From: UBA1794 sp050946375
Lineage (GTDB): Bacteria; Bacteroidota; Bacteroidia; Bacteroidales; Bacteroidaceae
Reading direction: 5' to 3'
Length of the DNA stretch: 64,000 nt
NCBI GenBank assembly: GCA_050946375.1
Contig: JBMNUT010000002.1
Span: 186,001 to 250,000 of the forward strand
The notes below the pieces were generated by a model. It was given only the letters and a program-made list of their open reading frames with translations, was not told the DNA's origin and searched no databases. Shown here in pieces: positions 41,717 to 49,519 of this stretch; positions within the stretch are counted from its first letter, which is position 1; each line of letters starts with the position of its first letter. The position numbers and the translations under genes were made by a program.

Positions 41717-42837
41717 ACATATTCCGCAAGATCGAAGCGCCAAAAGGACTGTTTGCCGTGGAAAAAGCCACGGTGGTCTACGCGCTTTTCACCACCCTCG
41801 TCATCATTTGCTCCTGGGGAGAAATGGCCGACCCCGGCCGCCTCTTGTGGGGGCGCCTCCAGATTTTGGGCGCGACGGTAATACTTATGCTGCTTTACCG
41901 CCTCTATCCGTGCAAACTCACGACCTATCTGCGCGTCATCATACAACTTTCCTTCCTGATATACTGGTATCCGGACACTTTCGAGCTGAACCGCCACCTG
42001 ACCAACCAGGACCATATTTTCGCCGGCCTTGAGCAACGGCTCTTCGGATGCCAGCCGGCTGTGATTTTCTCCGAGACTTTTCCTTCGAAGTGGGTGAGTG
42101 AGCCGCTAAACCTGGGCTATTTTTTCTATTACCCCATGATGTTTATCGTAGGGACTTTCATTTTTCTGAAAAAGTTCGACTGGTTTGAGCGATGGTCTTT
42201 CGTTTTAGCCGCATCGTTCTACACCTATTATACAATCTACCTCTTCCTTCCCGTCGTAGGCCCGCAGTTTTATTTTCCCGTCATAGGGTGGGACAACGTA
42301 GAGGCCGGCGTTTTTCCCCAAGTAGGCCGTTATTTCGACTACCACCCCGCCCTTCCTCCCGGCGAGCACGGGGAGTGTGGCTTTTTCTGCTCCATGGTCG
42401 AGCTGTCGCAGCAGCTGGGCGAGCGCCCCACGGCGGCGTTTCCCTCGTCGCACGTAGGGATTTCCACCCTGCTGATGCTCATCTCTGCCCGATTGAGCCG
42501 CAACCTTTTCTGTTTCCTCCTCCCCTTCTATCTGCTGCTCTGCACCGCAACGGTCTACATACAGGCACATTACCTGATTGACGCCATAGCCGGATTCTTT
42601 TCCGCCTTCGTCATTTACTTCATCATCACGTTCATTTATAAATACTACTTCGCCACGCCCCTCTTCGGCGCGACCTCCCTGCCGAAAAGCCGCAGCGCTT
42701 CTCTCCAAAAGTGCCTCGCCTTTTCAGAAAAGTGCAGGGACTTTTCGGCCGAAGCCCCGCAACTTACGGCCGACGGGAGCGCCACAAGGGCAAAAGCGGA
42801 CTTAAGCAAGACTGACAACAAGGACCAACAATCCTAA
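41707..42837 (+). CDS. PAP2-family membrane phosphatase with repeat-derived C-terminal tail
   Basis: A 376-residue membrane protein with about six spans. The PAP2 motifs are FPSSHVGIS (residues about 239-247) and HYLIDAIAGFF with the catalytic His, so it should dephosphorylate or transfer a phospho-lipid group. The core ends near residue 320 (YKYYFATPLFG). The remaining 55 residues (SLPKSRSASLQKCLAFSEK, then polar tail) are encoded by 22-bp repeat units. It overlaps the epimerase by 10 bp and precedes GH43 by 15 bp, so the three are probably one operon. Relation to inositol-lipid or sphingolipid synthesis is possible but unproven. Confidence 0.85.
   Translation: MALDIFRKIEAPKGLFAVEKATVVYALFTTLVIICSWGEMADPGRLLWGRLQILGATVILMLLYRLYPCKLTTYLRVIIQLSFLIYWYPDTFELNRHLTNQDHIFAGLEQRLFGCQPAVIFSETFPSKWVSEPLNLGYFFYYPMMFIVGTFIFLKKFDWFERWSFVLAASFYTYYTIYLFLPVVGPQFYFPVIGWDNVEAGVFPQVGRYFDYHPALPPGEHGECGFFCSMVELSQQLGERPTAAFPSSHVGISTLLMLISARLSRNLFCFLLPFYLLLCTATVYIQAHYLIDAIAGFFSAFVIYFIITFIYKYYFATPLFGATSLPKSRSASLQKCLAFSEKCRDFSAEAPQLTADGSATRAKADLSKTDNKDQQS
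42680..42765. repeat. 22-bp palindromic repeat array inside the 3' end of the PAP2 gene
   Basis: About four units (for example AGTGCCTCGCCTTTTCAGAAAA and AGTGCAGGGACTTTTCGGCCGA) read through in the PAP2 frame to give a Lys/Ser-rich tail. Confidence 0.78.
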
Positions 42838-42852
42838 AAAACCAATAAAACC

Positions 42853-44991
42853 ATGAACTTCTTCAACCGTACCATCCGTATCGCCCTGCTTGCCCTTGCC
42901 ACAACGGGCAGCAGCGCCTGGGCACAAGACCTCTGCCTGCATCTCAATCCGGCACAAGGCGTTGCAGGCACAACCACCCTGCCCCTGACCACAACCGACG
43001 GCACCGCCACGGCACAGCTCCTCAACGGAGCCACCCTCGTAGAGGTGGAAGACTGCAAAGTCGTAGCCCTCGGCAGCCAGAACGGCTACGTAAACCTCGG
43101 CGAAGAGGCAGGCAAAATGGCCTCGACCCTATCCGACTTTACGCTCCACATGAAAGTCTACATCCCCAACACGGCCGACATTTCCGGCGCCGGCAACTTC
43201 CTTTGCTGCTTTGCCACGGCAGAAAACGCCGGCGACAGAGGCTCGGGCTACTTCTTCCTCAGCGCCAAGGAGAGCCGCTACGCCATTTCCCGCACAAACT
43301 GGAGCGGGGAAACGAGCACCGGCTCGCAGGGCACCCTCGAAAAGGGAAGCTGGCAGGCGCTGACCGTCGTGCAAAGCGGGACAAAGCTCAGCCTCCGCAT
43401 CAACGGGCGGCAGGTGGCTTCCGTCGACGATTGCAGCCTCACGCCCGGAGACCTGGGCACTTTGCCCTACTGCTGGCTGGGCCGTTCGTGTTACTCCACG
43501 GACTCTTACCTGAAAGAGGCCATGATTGCCGACTTCCGCCTGTATGACGGCGTACTTTCCGCCGCCGCCATCAGCGAACTGGAGGCAGAGACGGCCCAAC
43601 TGGATGCAGTGGCCACGCAACTGGAACTGGCCTATCTGACGGAAAACGCCCTGCCCGAGCGCGTAGAGCGCTACACCCAACTGCCCACCACGGCAGGCGA
43701 CGCTACCATAACCTACACCTCCGACCGTCCCGACCTAATCTCCCCGCAGGGCGTAGTGCGCTGCCCCGAAGCCGAAGAAGGCACGGTTGAGGCACACGTG
43801 CAGGCCACTTTCAGCCTGGACGGCAGCAGCCTGACGAAAGACTTCACGCTGGAAATTGCCCCCATCAGCGGCGAACGCAGCGGATACACTGCCTATCTTT
43901 TCGTCTACTTCATAGGCAACTCGCCCAGCCAGGAGCAGATTTACTACGCACTCAGCTACGATGGCTTCAACTACACACCGCTCAACGGCGGAAACCCCGT
44001 CATCGGCGCCGACTCCATTGCGCTGAAACACTCGGTGCGCGACCCGCATATCCTGCGCGGCGAGGACGGAATGTTCTACATGGTGCTCACCGACATGCGC
44101 TCGGCCGAGGGCTGGTCGTCGAACGACGGCCTCGTCCTGATGAAGTCGCCCGACCTCATCCACTGGACCCATACGGCCATCGACTTCCCCACGCAGTGGC
44201 CCGACCGCTTCGACCGCAACACGCTGACGCAAGTGTGGGCGCCGCAAACCATCTACGACCCAGCATCCGGCCGATACGTAGTCTACTACTCCATCGGCGA
44301 GCAGGGGCAGCACTATAAAATCTACTACTCCTACGCCAACGAGGACTTCACCGAACTCACGGAACCCGCCGTGCTCTACGACCACGGGGCCAACACCATC
44401 GACGGCGACATCGTAGTCGACGCCGAAGGAGTCTACCACCTTTTCTTCAAGACCGAAGGCGAAGGCAACGGAATACAGCAGGCTACGGCTCCGTCGCTCT
44501 TCGGTCCGTGGACGGCGGAGGGGCGCTATTTGCAGCAGACCAGCGTCGCCGTGGAAGGATCGGGCGTCTTTCCGCTGATTGATGCGCAGGAATGGGTGCT
44601 GATGTACGACTGTTATACCTCGGGATACTACCAATTCTGCACAAGTCCCGACCTTTATAACTTCACGTGGGTAGCCGACACACGGACGAGCGGCGCCTTC
44701 ACCCCGCGCCACGGCACGGTCATCCCCATTACCGCCGCCGAACAGCGGGCACTCACCACGCAATGGCCGGGAACCCAGTTCGACATCGTGCCCGAGTTCA
44801 TAGCCACCGGCATCGAAGCCCCGCAGGCCGCCGGCGAAAGCCGCACCGTGAGCAACCGCAGGTACTACGACCTGAACGGCGTGGCCCTGCCGCAAGAGAA
44901 GGCAACCGCCGCAGCGGGCTACTACATCGAGCAGACGGAATACACCGATGGACAGACGGAAAGCCACATCCGCCTGCAGTCCGGCAGATAA
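42853..44991 (+). CDS. Secreted GH43-like glycosidase with LamG-type domain
   Basis: A 712-residue exported protein (signal peptide 1-24, SSAWAQ). Residues 25-250 form a LamG/concanavalin-like sugar-binding domain (DFTLHMKVYIPN, RLYDGVLSAAAISELE). A short Ig-like stretch follows (TYTSDRPDLISPQGVVRC). Residues 330-630 resemble the five-bladed GH43/GH62 clan: SVRDPHILRGEDGMFYMV with the first catalytic Asp, LTQVWAPQTIYDP, and VEGSGVF with a likely Glu. It probably attacks arabinose- or xylose-containing glycans. The C-terminus (RRYYDLNGVALPQE ... YTDGQTESHI) is a sorting-like tail. It is the third gene after the epimerase and PAP2. Confidence 0.85.
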   Translation: MNFFNRTIRIALLALATTGSSAWAQDLCLHLNPAQGVAGTTTLPLTTTDGTATAQLLNGATLVEVEDCKVVALGSQNGYVNLGEEAGKMASTLSDFTLHMKVYIPNTADISGAGNFLCCFATAENAGDRGSGYFFLSAKESRYAISRTNWSGETSTGSQGTLEKGSWQALTVVQSGTKLSLRINGRQVASVDDCSLTPGDLGTLPYCWLGRSCYSTDSYLKEAMIADFRLYDGVLSAAAISELEAETAQLDAVATQLELAYLTENALPERVERYTQLPTTAGDATITYTSDRPDLISPQGVVRCPEAEEGTVEAHVQATFSLDGSSLTKDFTLEIAPISGERSGYTAYLFVYFIGNSPSQEQIYYALSYDGFNYTPLNGGNPVIGADSIALKHSVRDPHILRGEDGMFYMVLTDMRSAEGWSSNDGLVLMKSPDLIHWTHTAIDFPTQWPDRFDRNTLTQVWAPQTIYDPASGRYVVYYSIGEQGQHYKIYYSYANEDFTELTEPAVLYDHGANTIDGDIVVDAEGVYHLFFKTEGEGNGIQQATAPSLFGPWTAEGRYLQQTSVAVEGSGVFPLIDAQEWVLMYDCYTSGYYQFCTSPDLYNFTWVADTRTSGAFTPRHGTVIPITAAEQRALTTQWPGTQFDIVPEFIATGIEAPQAAGESRTVSNRRYYDLNGVALPQEKATAAAGYYIEQTEYTDGQTESHIRLQSGR

Positions 44992-45010
44992 TATCCCCCG
45001 CGGAAACCTA

Positions 45011-45085
45011 AAAAATCGCAGGCACTTTTCTCGGAAAGTGCCTGCGCTTTTTTCATAAAGTCCCAGGGCTTTTGCCCGAACCAGG
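45011..45085. repeat. Left copy of duplicated repeat block and bidirectional terminator
   Basis: Stem CGCAGGCACTTT (45017-45028) / AAAGTGCCTGCG (45034-45045) with T runs on both sides ends GH43 and the unknown gene at 45086. It is nearly identical to the block at 46362-46442, sharing 33 bp without a change (CGGAAAGTGCCTGCGC onward). Confidence 0.85.
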
Positions 45086-46099
45086 CTACCGCACCGCGAT
45101 TTTCCCCGTGGAGAGTACCGCATTGTCCTTGCCACTCCGCACCTGCACCAGGTAGATTCCGGCCGGAAGCGACGAGAGATCGGCCGATTCGCCCGAGAAC
45201 TCCAGGACTTTCGCGCCCTCCTCCGTGAAAAGTGCCGTGCGGCAATCACTCCCGCCCTGCATGGGCAACTCCACCGTGATCCGCTTCTCGTCCGGAAAAT
45301 AGCGCACTTCCGCCTCCGGGGAGGCCGCCTCCCCCGACACGTTCCCTATGCCCCACGGGTAATTTTCCTCCTCACCCATAAGGCAATCCTCTATGTCCCA
45401 AGGATAAACGTCCCATGGGAAATCCCAAATATAGCGTTCCTTATCCTCAAATTGCAACCTACCTACAATAGGATCAAAGTAAGACAGCAAGAAATGATCC
45501 CCTGCCGTCGGGAGCACGGAGACGGGGAAAAATAGCGAACTACCGGCATAATCAAAATATTGGCTGTTATAAAGATCGTAGTTTACGCCGTCCAGCCCCC
45601 TGTAATGGTAGGCATTTACCGGCACGCCTCCCATGTCTTTTACCGTGATGTCCTCAATGCAGATACGGAAAGCCTCGCCGGGAAAAGCATACCTTGCATA
45701 ATAGGGCACCACCAGCGCCAGCGTGTCCCCAGGTTGCGCATTGAAAATGTAAAGCAAGTCCAAGGTCCCTGTCTCCGGATTGCGAACGTAGACGGAATCT
45801 CCCTTGCAGTGGACATAGAAGCAGTCCATATAAGTAAAAGTAGGATCAGCCCCGTCCCGGTATATATCGACACGATTTCTCGTAATCTTCCGCATGGGCA
45901 AGTCGCTGAACAGCGTGTCTTTCACACATTCCATGAGAATAAATCCATCCCCTACTATGCCCCGGATATCCCGGTCGAAGTAGCACCATTTCGCGCCAAT
46001 CGGGGCAAATTCCCAACCGGCGGAGGTCTTCCAATCGGACTGCGCCTGCGCACTGAAAGAAAGCAATGCGCAGAAACTCCATAAAATGACTCTTTTCAT
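45086..46099 (-). CDS. Secreted protein of unknown function with C-terminal sorting-like domain
   Basis: A 337-residue exported protein (signal peptide 1-19, LSFSAQAQ) I do not recognise. The mature N-terminus (WEFAPIGAKWCYFDRDIRG) recalls a group of Bacteroidetes secreted proteins of unknown role. The middle is beta-rich, with many Asp/Tyr; the end (TALFTEEGAKVLEF ... LPAGIYLVQVRSGK) is a type A secretion tail. ATG 46099 is used; ATG 46108 is possible. Its upstream region is more AT-rich than the surroundings, and the gene is flanked by the two copies of a nearly identical 75-bp repeat, which suggests gain or movement as a unit. Confidence 0.72.
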   Translation of the reverse strand: MKRVILWSFCALLSFSAQAQSDWKTSAGWEFAPIGAKWCYFDRDIRGIVGDGFILMECVKDTLFSDLPMRKITRNRVDIYRDGADPTFTYMDCFYVHCKGDSVYVRNPETGTLDLLYIFNAQPGDTLALVVPYYARYAFPGEAFRICIEDITVKDMGGVPVNAYHYRGLDGVNYDLYNSQYFDYAGSSLFFPVSVLPTAGDHFLLSYFDPIVGRLQFEDKERYIWDFPWDVYPWDIEDCLMGEEENYPWGIGNVSGEAASPEAEVRYFPDEKRITVELPMQGGSDCRTALFTEEGAKVLEFSGESADLSSLPAGIYLVQVRSGKDNAVLSTGKIAVR

Positions 46100-46194
46100 C
46101 TGATTCATACGGATGTAATTTTGTTGTAACACTAAAGTATTATTGTTTAATATTAGTTCGCTTTCAAACGTTTCTGCTTTCAATTTTTCCGCCG

Positions 46195-46202
46195 CAAATA
46201 TA
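46195..46202 (-). promoter_or_regulatory. -7 promoter element for unknown secreted gene
   Basis: Minus-strand TATATTTG, 95 bp upstream of ATG 46099, in a stretch of markedly lower GC. The 350-bp gap to aroC otherwise holds only the right repeat block. Confidence 0.55.
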
Positions 46203-46361
46203 GAAAAAAAAGAAATGAAAGTAGTATATACACAAAAAGCATAGCTATCCGGGCTGACATGCACCCGCTTCCGGGAAAATTGAGGGAAACTTCTCCCGCC
46301 CGACCGTGCTTCTTTCCCTGCAAACGGCCTCGCCGGCCGGCTTATTCCCCTCGGGGTAGGC

Positions 46362-46442
46362 AAAAACCGCGCAGGCACTTTCCGCGGAAAGTGCCTGCGC
46401 TTTTTTCATAAAGTCCCGGGGCTTTTGCCCGAACGGGGCTAC
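46362..46442. repeat. Right copy of duplicated repeat block, with perfect 32-bp palindrome
   Basis: Palindrome at 46369-46400 (GCGCAGGCACTTTCCG and its exact complement), then a T run 46401-46406 on the plus side and AAAAA at 46362-46366, so it can stop transcription of aroC (minus strand). It ends 8 bp from the aroC stop. Confidence 0.88.
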
Positions 46443-46449
46443 GGTTTCG

Positions 46450-47529
46450 TCAGAAAGGACGGCTGGCGCGCGCAAGGAGGAGCGCGTCGAGCGTTGTCAT
46501 GGCCGCCATGGCTTCCACGATGGGCACGGCGCGGGGCAGGACACACGGGTCGTGACGGCCGCGCATGGTGAGCATCGCGGGCCGGCCGGCGGCGTCGACC
46601 GTCTGCTGTTCCCGCAAGACGGTGGCCACGGGCTTGAAGGCTACGGTGAAATAGATGTCCTCGCCGTTGGTAATGCCGCCCTGGATGCCGCCGCTGTGGT
46701 TGGTGAGCGTGCGGATACGACCGTCGCGGTTGACGAAAAGGTCGTTCAGTTCCGAGCCGCGCTTGTCGAGATTCTGGCAGATGTCGCCATACTCGAAGCC
46801 CTTTGCGGCGTTGATGGAAAGCATGGCCGAAGCCAGACGGGCGTGGAACTTGTCAGCCACCGGCTCGCCCAGCCCCACCGGACAACCGGAAATGACGCAC
46901 GTAATGCGCCCGCCCACGGTGTCGCCGTCGCCTTTCACCTGCCGGATGAGCTCCGCCATGCGGGCGGCCATGGCCTCATCGGGGCAGCGTACGGGGTTGT
47001 TCTCCCGCTGGTCGAGGTCGTAGTCGCGATAGCTTCCCTCCAGCGCCAACGGGCCTACCTGCGAGGTGTAGGCCTTGATTTGGATGCCGGACGCCTGCAG
47101 GGCCAGCTTGGCCAGTGCCCCGCCGACGACGCGGCTTATCGTCTCCCGCGCCGATGAGCGGCCTCCGCCGCGATAGTCGCGCAGGCCGTATTTCTGCGTG
47201 TAGGTATAGTCGGCATGCGAGGGGCGGAACTTGTCGGCCACATTGGCGTAGTCGGCCGAGTGATGGTCGGCATTGCGCACGAGGAAGCCTATGGGGCAAC
47301 CCGTACTCCGGCCTTCGAACACGCCCGAGAGCAGCTCCACCCGGTCGGTTTCCTTGCGGCTCGTGGTGAGGGTGCTCTGCCCCGGACGCCGGCGGTCGAG
47401 CTCTTTCTGTATAAAGTCTTCGTCTATCTGGATTCCGGCCGGCAACCCGTCGACAATTCCGCCCACGGCAGGGCCGTGCGACTCGCCGAAGGTGGTCAGC
47501 CGGTACAACGTTCCAAACGTATTGCCCAT
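46450..47529 (-). CDS. aroC: Chorismate synthase
   Basis: A 359-residue FMN-dependent enzyme that makes chorismate from EPSP, the last common step of aromatic synthesis. Signatures: FGTLYRLTTFGESHGPAVGG (start), GGGRSSARETISRVVGGALA with the conserved Arg/Ser, and RTLTNHSGGIQGGITNGEDI. All typical, normal length. It follows the small acidic gene by 5 bp, which suggests translational linkage. Confidence 0.97.
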   Translation of the reverse strand: MGNTFGTLYRLTTFGESHGPAVGGIVDGLPAGIQIDEDFIQKELDRRRPGQSTLTTSRKETDRVELLSGVFEGRSTGCPIGFLVRNADHHSADYANVADKFRPSHADYTYTQKYGLRDYRGGGRSSARETISRVVGGALAKLALQASGIQIKAYTSQVGPLALEGSYRDYDLDQRENNPVRCPDEAMAARMAELIRQVKGDGDTVGGRITCVISGCPVGLGEPVADKFHARLASAMLSINAAKGFEYGDICQNLDKRGSELNDLFVNRDGRIRTLTNHSGGIQGGITNGEDIYFTVAFKPVATVLREQQTVDAAGRPAMLTMRGRHDPCVLPRAVPIVEAMAAMTTLDALLLARASRPF

Positions 47530-47534
47530 CCGAA

Positions 47535-47873
47535 TCAGTCTCCTTCCTCCTCTTCGCAGTTTCCGTACTCCAAGGCTGCTTCGACCACGAAGAGCAGGTC
47601 TTCCGGGTCGAACTTGCCGATTCCCTCGCGGGCAGCCGTCTCGGCCAGATGCCGGGCCAGGGCTTCCTGGTCAATCTCGATGCACCCGTCTTCGTCGGGC
47701 TCCTGGTCGAGCAGGCCGGAGGTGGCGTAGTACTCTACGAGCACGTCGAGAAAATAATAAAGGTCATCGTCCGTAAACTTAGTCTTCAGCTCCTGCGGAA
47801 GATAATCGCGCATGAAGGCCACGGTGCGTGCGTCCTCTTCTTCGTCTTTTAAGTAGTCTTCGTTGAATTCCAT
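47535..47873 (-). CDS. Acidic conserved protein upstream of aroC, function unknown
   Basis: A 112-residue, strongly acidic protein (starts MEFNEDYLKDEEEDARTVAF, ends EYGNCEEEEGD) without signal peptide or membrane span. It has predicted helices only and no named motif. The 5-bp gap to aroC and a shared -7 element (47933-47940) place them on one transcript. I do not recognise a characterised family; a small regulatory or chaperone role is a guess. Confidence 0.78.
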   Translation of the reverse strand: MEFNEDYLKDEEEDARTVAFMRDYLPQELKTKFTDDDLYYFLDVLVEYYATSGLLDQEPDEDGCIEIDQEALARHLAETAAREGIGKFDPEDLLFVVEAALEYGNCEEEEGD

Positions 47874-47932
47874 AAGGCGTTTCGTTATTTTTAGCTACGG
47901 GCCTGAAGGCAATGGCGCACAGCCCGCGGGAA

Positions 47933-47961
47933 CAAAGGTAAGCAATCCCCCCGAAAGGGGG
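47933..47961 (-). promoter_or_regulatory. -7 element for acidic gene-aroC, with adjacent inverted repeat
   Basis: Minus-strand TACCTTTG (47933-47940), 60 bp from ATG 47873. A CCCCC/GGGGG stem (47947-47961) lies exactly in the -7/-33 spacer, where a repressor or structure could act. Confidence 0.55.
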
Positions 47962-47971
47962 AAGCCCGATG

Positions 47972-48055
47972 CGGGAAAAGCGCTGCATTTTTCCGCAAAA
48001 AGTGCCGGCACTTTCCGCAGAGCGCCCCGCCCCTTTTTCCGAAAGGCGGCTGCCC
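47972..48055. repeat. 22-bp palindromic repeat array, about three to four units
   Basis: Units with GCTGCATTTTTCCGCAAAAAGT and GCCGGCACTTTCCGCAGAGC. It lies in the 400-bp gap between aspC and the acidic gene. A further hairpin, GGGCCGCC / GGCGGCCC, is at 48068-48096. Confidence 0.78.
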
Positions 48056-48123
48056 CGTCGCGGAACAGGGCCGCCCCGTCACGAAGACGGCGGCCCACCA
48101 TCTCCCCCAATCCGGTATCCGCA

Positions 48124-48167
48124 CAAAAAAAAAGCGGGCAACCTCTCCTCCGATAGGCCCCCGCTTT
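48124..48167 (-). terminator. Second tandem terminator after aspC
   Basis: AAAGCGGG / CCCGCTTT stem with a nine-A run on the plus strand (T run on the transcript). Confidence 0.65.
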
Positions 48168-48183
48168 CCCCCTGGGAAAGGGC

Positions 48184-48227
48184 AAAAAACAGCCCCTCCC
48201 TGCGGCACAGAATCCACAGGGAGGGGC
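48184..48227 (-). terminator. Terminator after aspC
   Basis: 11-bp perfect stem GCCCCTCCCTG (48192-48202) / CAGGGAGGGGC (48217-48227), followed on the transcript by CTGTTTTTTG. Confidence 0.85.
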
Positions 48228-48277
48228 CTGATTCGCCGCCTGCCGGCAGGCCAAAAGGCGGCCGGCGGCAAGGCTGT

Positions 48278-49474
48278 TTACTTCAACTTGCCCAGCGCTT
48301 CGCCGATACGGCGGAAGGCTTCGCGCAGATTGTCGTCGCTCGTGGCGTAAGACATGCGCACGTAATCGTCGTCACCGAAGGCCACTCCGGCTACGCACGC
48401 TACATGAGCTTCGTTCAACAGGTAGAGGGCCAGGTCGAGCGAACCGCCGATTTTGCTGCCGTCGAGAGCGGTTTTTCCGAAATACGAGGAGCAACGGGGG
48501 AAGATGTAGAACGCGCCTTCAGGCTCGTTGCACTCCAGTCCGGGAATCTCCTTGAGCAACTGCATCACCAGCTCGCGGCGGCGTGCGAATGCCTTGCCCA
48601 TTTCGACCACTGCCGTCTGGTCGCCGTTGAAAGCCTCCTCGGCAGCCTTCTGGGCGATGCTGCACGGTCCGGAAGTGTACTGCCCCTGGAGCTTGTTGCA
48701 GGCCTTGACCAGCCATTCCGGCCCGGCCAAAAAGCCGAGACGGTAGCCCGTCATGGCGTAAGCCTTGGATACTCCGTTGATAATGGCCACGCGATCCTTG
48801 ATTTCAGGGAACTGCGCAATGCTCTCGTGGCTGCCCACGTAGTTGATGTGCTCGTAGATTTCATCGCTGAGCACGATGATTTGCGGATGTTTCGCCAACA
48901 CATCGACCAGGGCGCGCAGCTCCTCTTTGCTGTACACGCCGCCCGTCGGGTTCGAAGGCGAGCAGAGAATCAGCGCTTTCGTGCGCGGAGTGATGGCTTG
49001 CTCCAGCTGTTCGGCCGTCATCTTGAAGTTCTGTTCCAGACCGGTCTTGACAATTACACATTTCCCTTCAGCCAAAATCACCATTTGCTCGTAACTTACC
49101 CAATAAGGTGCGGGGATAATCACCTCATCACCCGGATTTATCATGCAAAGAATGGCGTTGCAGACACTTTGCTTGGCACCATTGGAGCAAATGATCTGCT
49201 CCGGTTTGTAATCCAAGCCGTTTTCACGTTTCAACTTACCGGCAATTGCCTGACGCAGGCTCATGTATCCCGGAACGGGGGAATAGAATGAATAGTTTTC
49301 GTCGATGGCTTTCTTCCCGGCAGCCTTAATATTGTCGGGAGTGAAGAAGTCGGTCTCACCCACGCTGAGGTTGATTACGTCGATACCTTGAGCCTTCAGC
49401 TCATTGCTCTTCTGCGACATGGCCAAAGTGGCGCTTGGCGCAAGATTGTTCAGACGGTCTGATACTTGATTCAT
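48278..49474 (-). CDS. aspC: Aspartate/aromatic aminotransferase, class I
   Basis: A 398-residue PLP enzyme of fold type I. Markers: SVGETDFFTPDNIK at the N-terminus, NGAKQSVCNAI, SNPTGGVYSKEE (the PLP-contacting NPTG), and VSKAYAMTGYRLGF holding the Schiff-base Lys (about residue 239). It moves amino groups between aspartate and 2-oxoglutarate or related acids. It is the last gene of lptF-ribBA-aspC, 45 bp behind ribBA, and is followed by two terminators. Confidence 0.93.
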   Translation of the reverse strand: MNQVSDRLNNLAPSATLAMSQKSNELKAQGIDVINLSVGETDFFTPDNIKAAGKKAIDENYSFYSPVPGYMSLRQAIAGKLKRENGLDYKPEQIICSNGAKQSVCNAILCMINPGDEVIIPAPYWVSYEQMVILAEGKCVIVKTGLEQNFKMTAEQLEQAITPRTKALILCSPSNPTGGVYSKEELRALVDVLAKHPQIIVLSDEIYEHINYVGSHESIAQFPEIKDRVAIINGVSKAYAMTGYRLGFLAGPEWLVKACNKLQGQYTSGPCSIAQKAAEEAFNGDQTAVVEMGKAFARRRELVMQLLKEIPGLECNEPEGAFYIFPRCSSYFGKTALDGSKIGGSLDLALYLLNEAHVACVAGVAFGDDDYVRMSYATSDDNLREAFRRIGEALGKLK

Positions 49475-49519
49475 CTTCGGGTTATTTTAAAAAACAGATT
49501 AGTTATTTCGTTATTCGCC

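Noticed and set aside
45011..46442. Insertion sequence or transposon bounded by terminal repeats
   Set aside because: The bounding repeats are direct, not inverted ends, and the enclosed gene has no transposase motif; kept only as a repeat-flanked gene.
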